IMG/VR virus record: IMGVR_UViG_3300025131_000183
Coordinates: 1 to 36,109 of that record
Source: a virus
Reading direction: 5' to 3' (one strand)
Length of the DNA: 36,109 bases
Part shown: one piece after another, positions 33,228-36,109 of the stretch
Layout of the letters: each line of letters starts with the position of its first letter
Position numbering within the stretch: the first letter of the stretch is position 1
Translations under genes and position numbers: made by a program
Notes under the pieces: model-generated
Told to the model about the DNA's origin: nothing
Seen by the model: the letters and a program-made list of their open reading frames with translations, nothing else
The model's database searches: none

Positions 33228-34745
33228 CTACATACTTAACCAGTCAAGCATTTTATTATGTTTTTTTATTGGGGCTTCTGGGTCAAACTCTTTTACCCTG
33301 CAAGGCTTTGCTCCGTCAAGAGCATAAAAGATAGCATCCATGCAATCATCATGCTTCCCTTTTGGATACGAAAGAAATTCTTGCTGAACTTCGATATCCT
33401 GTGTCCTAAAAAAGAAATCACCCTTTGCAAGGGGAGGTACTAAAGACAATAACCTTTCACTCTTCCTTGTACGAGGCTTTACCCCTTTTTCAAGACCGGG
33501 AATGTACATGTTACTCTGAAACATGATTTTCCTTGTTGCATCCCTCAGTGCCTCCTGATAGCCTGTAGTCTCGACTTTCATCCTCTTTGGTTTATATTTC
33601 TTGTACATATCTATAATTTTCTGAGGTTGTTCTGCAGGAGAGAGTCTATGGCGGAAAACATCCACAATATAAATGTTCCCGTCGCTATCAAGACCGAGTA
33701 TAGCAATAACAAAAAAGTCAGCCCTATCAGAAAGACTACTTGCTGGGTCAATTCCAGCATATAGTTCAACGGGCTTAATTTTTTTATCCCCATCTATATA
33801 CCTCACTAAACAATTCTGACCCTTTATCCTCTCAAAACTATAATGATGCAATCTTATGTATTCAGGTCGAAATGGAGCATTATCTGGAGCCTGAGCTTCA
33901 TTCATATACTCCTGAAAAAACCCATTCAGGTTGCCAACACTCTCAAACTCTGCTTTTATATCATGAATCCTTGACATTGGGAACCTATCTTCCCAGATAC
34001 TTTCTCCACTGTCATCTGTAATACTAAACCATAAAACTGTCCATGCGGGACTTTCTTTAGCCCAGTATAGAAAACAATCTTCACTAATAACGGTACCTAT
34101 CATTACAATTCTACCATCATCCGATAAAGAAGGGATAACAGCTTCAGTTATCCATTTTCTATTCTTGGCACGAGCTTCCGGGGTAAAAGCATTTAATTCA
34201 GACTCGAAGTCATCAACAATAATAAGATTAGGACGAGTATCACCCTCTATGAATCCTCTGACTCGTTGTCCAGTCCCGACAGCCACGATTCTGGTTCCAT
34301 TAGCGAGAACAATATCTCCCCCAGTCCATCGTTGGGCTGTATGAGGACCCATATCTCCGAAGAGTTTTTTGAAGTTATCCGAATGCTGGAGATGATATTT
34401 AATTCTGCTAAGAAAGTTAATAGACTGCGTTTGGCTCTCGGAAATGATAACAATAAATAAGTCTTCTTCGGGTTTCTTGAAAGCTGCTTTATACAGGGGG
34501 AGTATGAGTGAACATACAGTACTTTTCGCTGTTCCTCTGGGCGCTGCAATTAAACAACGCCTATTTTTAGGATTAATGATAGCTTCATAGACTTCTGAGT
34601 GAAACGGGGGTATATCACGCTTTAGAGCCGTTGGAAAACAGAATTTTCCAAATAACCCCATATTCTTCCTAAACTTTTTAAGAATCTGGAGTTTTTCATA
34701 ATATTCTTCATAATCATCCTGTGTTGATGTCGCATTTTGAGACAT
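33228..34745 (-). CDS. terL: Terminase large subunit
   Basis: 505 residues from ATG 34745, which overlaps the stop of the 158-aa gene (TGATG); the longer frame uses TTG. ATPase: Walker A AAPRGTAKST (67-76, K74), Walker B LIIVDD (174-179) with E181, and a coupling MIGT at 215-218. Nuclease: D333 in YAGIDPASS, E392 in KVETTGY and HDDCMDA (D466, D467, D470). The enzyme cuts concatemers and drives DNA into the procapsid through the portal. The motifs are complete, so it should be active. The small subunit is not recognised among the upstream ORFs. Confidence 0.95.
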   Translation of the reverse strand: MSQNATSTQDDYEEYYEKLQILKKFRKNMGLFGKFCFPTALKRDIPPFHSEVYEAIINPKNRRCLIAAPRGTAKSTVCSLILPLYKAAFKKPEEDLFIVIISESQTQSINFLSRIKYHLQHSDNFKKLFGDMGPHTAQRWTGGDIVLANGTRIVAVGTGQRVRGFIEGDTRPNLIIVDDFESELNAFTPEARAKNRKWITEAVIPSLSDDGRIVMIGTVISEDCFLYWAKESPAWTVLWFSITDDSGESIWEDRFPMSRIHDIKAEFESVGNLNGFFQEYMNEAQAPDNAPFRPEYIRLHHYSFERIKGQNCLVRYIDGDKKIKPVELYAGIDPASSLSDRADFFVIAILGLDSDGNIYIVDVFRHRLSPAEQPQKIIDMYKKYKPKRMKVETTGYQEALRDATRKIMFQSNMYIPGLEKGVKPRTRKSERLLSLVPPLAKGDFFFRTQDIEVQQEFLSYPKGKHDDCMDAIFYALDGAKPCRVKEFDPEAPIKKHNKMLDWLSM

Positions 34746-34748
34746 CAA
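34730..34748. repeat. 19-bp direct repeat, left copy at the terminase start
   Basis: Identical to 35962-35980. It contains the terminase ATG and its first four codons. The two copies enclose 1213 bases carrying three small genes. Confidence 0.85.
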
Positions 34749-35221
34749 AAATCTTTACCTTTGACATACTTTTTAACGCTTCTCATCCTCTTCGACCTCA
34801 TTAATTCTTTAAATGGTGTACCAATATCTTCTATTAGTTTTGAGCGTTCAGCTTCTGTCATACCGTAATTTTGTTTACTTTTTGGATACTTGTAGTAAAA
34901 ATCTTTGTTTGTTCTTCCGATACCGAACTCTCTTTTCAGTATCGTATCAATCGTCTTAGCGTCATAGTCTTGATGCCACTTTGAATATGTACCCATCCTT
35001 GTTGATTGTCGACCTTTTTCAGCAATGGTTTCCAATCGAATCCTGTCTTTAGCCATTTTCATTAAATTAGTTTTAGGCATATTATAGTACGAAGATAATA
35101 ATTCTTCAGTTTCTCTCGCTATTCGACCCGAAGCTTTCGACTTAATATATAGAACCTTTTTAGCTTCGTCAAGCCCACCTGTTTTTAAAAATATATTCAA
35201 TACCTTTTTTATCGCACCCAT
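34745..35221 (-). CDS. Hypothetical protein upstream of terminase (158 aa)
   Basis: Basic and helical (MGAIKKVLNIFLKTGGLDEA, SGRIARETEELLSSYYNM, MTEAERSKLIEDIGTPFKEL). Position just before terL makes a small-terminase role conceivable, but no helix-turn-helix is convincing. AAGGA lies nine bases before the ATG. The gene lies inside the region bracketed by the 19-bp direct repeat, so it may be part of an inserted cassette. Confidence 0.55.
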   Translation of the reverse strand: MGAIKKVLNIFLKTGGLDEAKKVLYIKSKASGRIARETEELLSSYYNMPKTNLMKMAKDRIRLETIAEKGRQSTRMGTYSKWHQDYDAKTIDTILKREFGIGRTNKDFYYKYPKSKQNYGMTEAERSKLIEDIGTPFKELMRSKRMRSVKKYVKGKDF

Positions 35222-35227
35222 GCCTAC

Positions 35228-35803
35228 TTATCCTTCATGTAATGTCTTTTCAACATCTTTGATTGTAGCTCCCAATGCCGCATCATAAGCGGTTAGAATA
35301 GCATACATCTTAGAATTTTGTGAAGTATGAATAATAGAAGATACGTTACCGTCAATACTTTGTATTAGAATATCTACCACCTGTTGGTGCCAAATATTAA
35401 AGTTTCGGATAAATTCTTCTGGAATACCCGCTCGTCTTGCGTCTGCTATATAATTAGATACAGTCTCATTTAAATTTTTAGTCACTACTGAATTTAACCG
35501 AGCATCTGTCATCATATTAAAATCATTATTCCTTACGAGGTCTTCTAAAGCCTCTTGAAATGCTACAAATTTAATCGTTAAAAACTCTCGTGCAGTATCA
35601 GAAACTTGAAGACCCGGAATAATCAGGTCTACCCATGTATCAGCGTGGGTAAATAATGAATGATTGAGGAGAACAGATGTATCAATGATACCTGCCTCCA
35701 TTTTTCTTTGTTCCATCAAACTTTGAGTTAAGATTACTCCCATAGGTGATAGACCCGTTATAAAGGCTACTATAATAGCAGCCATATTTTTATTTATAGC
35801 CAT
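35228..35803 (-). CDS. Hypothetical membrane-anchored protein (191 aa)
   Basis: Start taken at ATG 35803, one base after the stop of the 49-aa gene; an upstream ATG at 35842 has no ribosome site. Residues about 7-25 (AAIIVAFITGLSPMGVILT) form a transmembrane or signal-anchor helix. The rest is soluble and helical (LVRNNDFNMMTDARLNSVVT, EEFIRNFNIWHQQVVDILIQ), resembling a four-helix sensor domain in layout only. The orientation is likely N-in with a periplasmic or external domain. Function unknown; a superinfection-exclusion role would be speculation. Confidence 0.55.
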   Translation of the reverse strand: MAINKNMAAIIVAFITGLSPMGVILTQSLMEQRKMEAGIIDTSVLLNHSLFTHADTWVDLIIPGLQVSDTAREFLTIKFVAFQEALEDLVRNNDFNMMTDARLNSVVTKNLNETVSNYIADARRAGIPEEFIRNFNIWHQQVVDILIQSIDGNVSSIIHTSQNSKMYAILTAYDAALGATIKDVEKTLHEG

Positions 35804-35804
35804 T

Positions 35805-35954
35805 TTATTCTCTGCGGTGATTACCTTCTTTAATCGCCTCATCTAATAAGGTGATTACAGCTTTCTCCACCAACTGTCTTAACTCTTCTTTTGTTAAGTC
35901 TATTATCATTGTAGCTGAACCATCATTATCTTCAATTATTTCTTTTACCTTCAT
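35805..35954 (-). CDS. Small acidic helical protein (49 aa)
   Basis: Begins MKVKEIIEDNDGSATMIIDL and continues as an amphipathic helix (TKEELRQLVEKAVITLLDE). Its ATG overlaps the stop of an 8-codon ORF (ATGA) and its TAA is one base before the start of the 191-aa gene, so it is in a coupled chain. The codon pattern and clean helix support a real gene although it is short. Confidence 0.55.
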   Translation of the reverse strand: MKVKEIIEDNDGSATMIIDLTKEELRQLVEKAVITLLDEAIKEGNHRRE

Positions 35955-36000
35955 CTTGGTATCGCATTTTGAGACATCAAGTTAATTCCTTAACTCTCAT
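35951..36000 (-). other. Two overlapping minigenes (7 and 8 codons)
   Basis: ATG 36000 opens MRVKELT and stops at TGA 35977; that TGA overlaps the ATG of MSQNAIPR, which stops at TGA 35951 over the start of the 49-aa gene. The second minigene starts with the same residues (MSQNA) and same bases as terminase. Translation is not proven. Confidence 0.3.
35962..35980. repeat. 19-bp direct repeat, right copy
   Basis: tcgcattttgagacatcaa, identical to 34730-34748 on the same strand. Here it contains the start of the 8-codon ORF MSQNAIPR. Confidence 0.85.
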
Positions 36001-36107
36001 TTCCATTCAACCCATGCTGAATAGTAATAACTTCCCAAATTAGGTGGATACAAATACACTAACGCATACGCAACATTATCGATTTCTAAATACTGCACCC
36101 ATTCCAT
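35997..36107 (-). CDS. Small ORF at the right edge (36 aa, possibly the end of a longer gene)
   Basis: Reads MEWVQYLEIDNVAYALVYLY and ends SAWVEWK; the frame may continue beyond the window. Aromatic-rich and compact. The stop overlaps the next ATG (ATGA). Not recognised. Confidence 0.4.
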   Translation of the reverse strand: MEWVQYLEIDNVAYALVYLYPPNLGSYYYSAWVEWK

Positions 36108-36109
36108 TG

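Overview
The window is one continuous block of a tailed double-stranded DNA phage (or prophage) structural region. Every supported gene lies on the minus strand, so transcription runs from right to left. Three things point to a phage of a bacterium with ordinary Shine-Dalgarno translation and the standard code: AGGAG-type sites before many genes, use of TAA, TAG and TGA as stops, and start/stop overlaps (TAATG or ATGA) at most junctions. The DNA is AT-rich. A P22-sized portal, a P22 gp10-like nozzle, adaptor-like proteins, no tape-measure protein and no contractile-tail genes together suggest a short-tailed (podovirus-like) virion. No tRNA, integrase or replication gene is visible, so host and lifestyle stay open.

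Layout in transcription order (right to left). (1) 36.1-34.7 kb: small unknown genes and a chain of minigenes; about 1.2 kb of this is bracketed by a 19-bp direct repeat that includes the terminase start codon. (2) 34.7-28.4 kb: head module with large terminase, portal, scaffold-like protein, major capsid protein, a GC-rich hairpin just after the capsid gene, and a small basic protein. (3) 28.4-23.5 kb: a very long repeat protein with a connector-like N-terminus, two overlapping ORFs that together look like one head-tail adaptor, a BhlA-like membrane protein and small virion proteins. (4) 23.5-15.2 kb: fibre/adhesin module with an 850-aa protein carrying ten tandem 64-residue repeats, a 348-aa fibre protein, and two Thr/Asn-rich fibres built on a 10-residue repeat, one ending in a LamG-like lectin domain. 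(5) 15.2-14.2 kb: a GT-B-like glycosyltransferase. (6) 14.1-11.7 kb: two small membrane proteins, a zinc ribbon, a calcineurin-like phosphoesterase and a peptidoglycan-binding protein. (7) 11.7-7.6 kb: tail nozzle/stopper split by a single in-frame TAA. (8) 7.6-1 kb: probable internal or ejected proteins, including a short S74 autoprocessing domain, ending in a protein of at least 1462 residues that runs off the left edge.

The most interesting object is that last protein. It has a DLDGD motif in a GG(A)DLDGD context with an upstream R-P-x5-H-like element, as in the two-barrel RNA polymerase superfamily (YonO, crAss-like phage RNAP, eukaryotic RDRs). It also has an ASCH-like segment about 70 residues after the catalytic motif, and a long hydrophobic/helical N-terminal region typical of ejected virion proteins. 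Placed directly after the internal-protein genes, it is best explained as a virion-packaged, injected RNA polymerase. A second candidate system is the glycosyltransferase beside two fibres that are saturated with N-T-S/T and Thr-run motifs. Functional calls are from reading the sequence only; no search or structure prediction was run.
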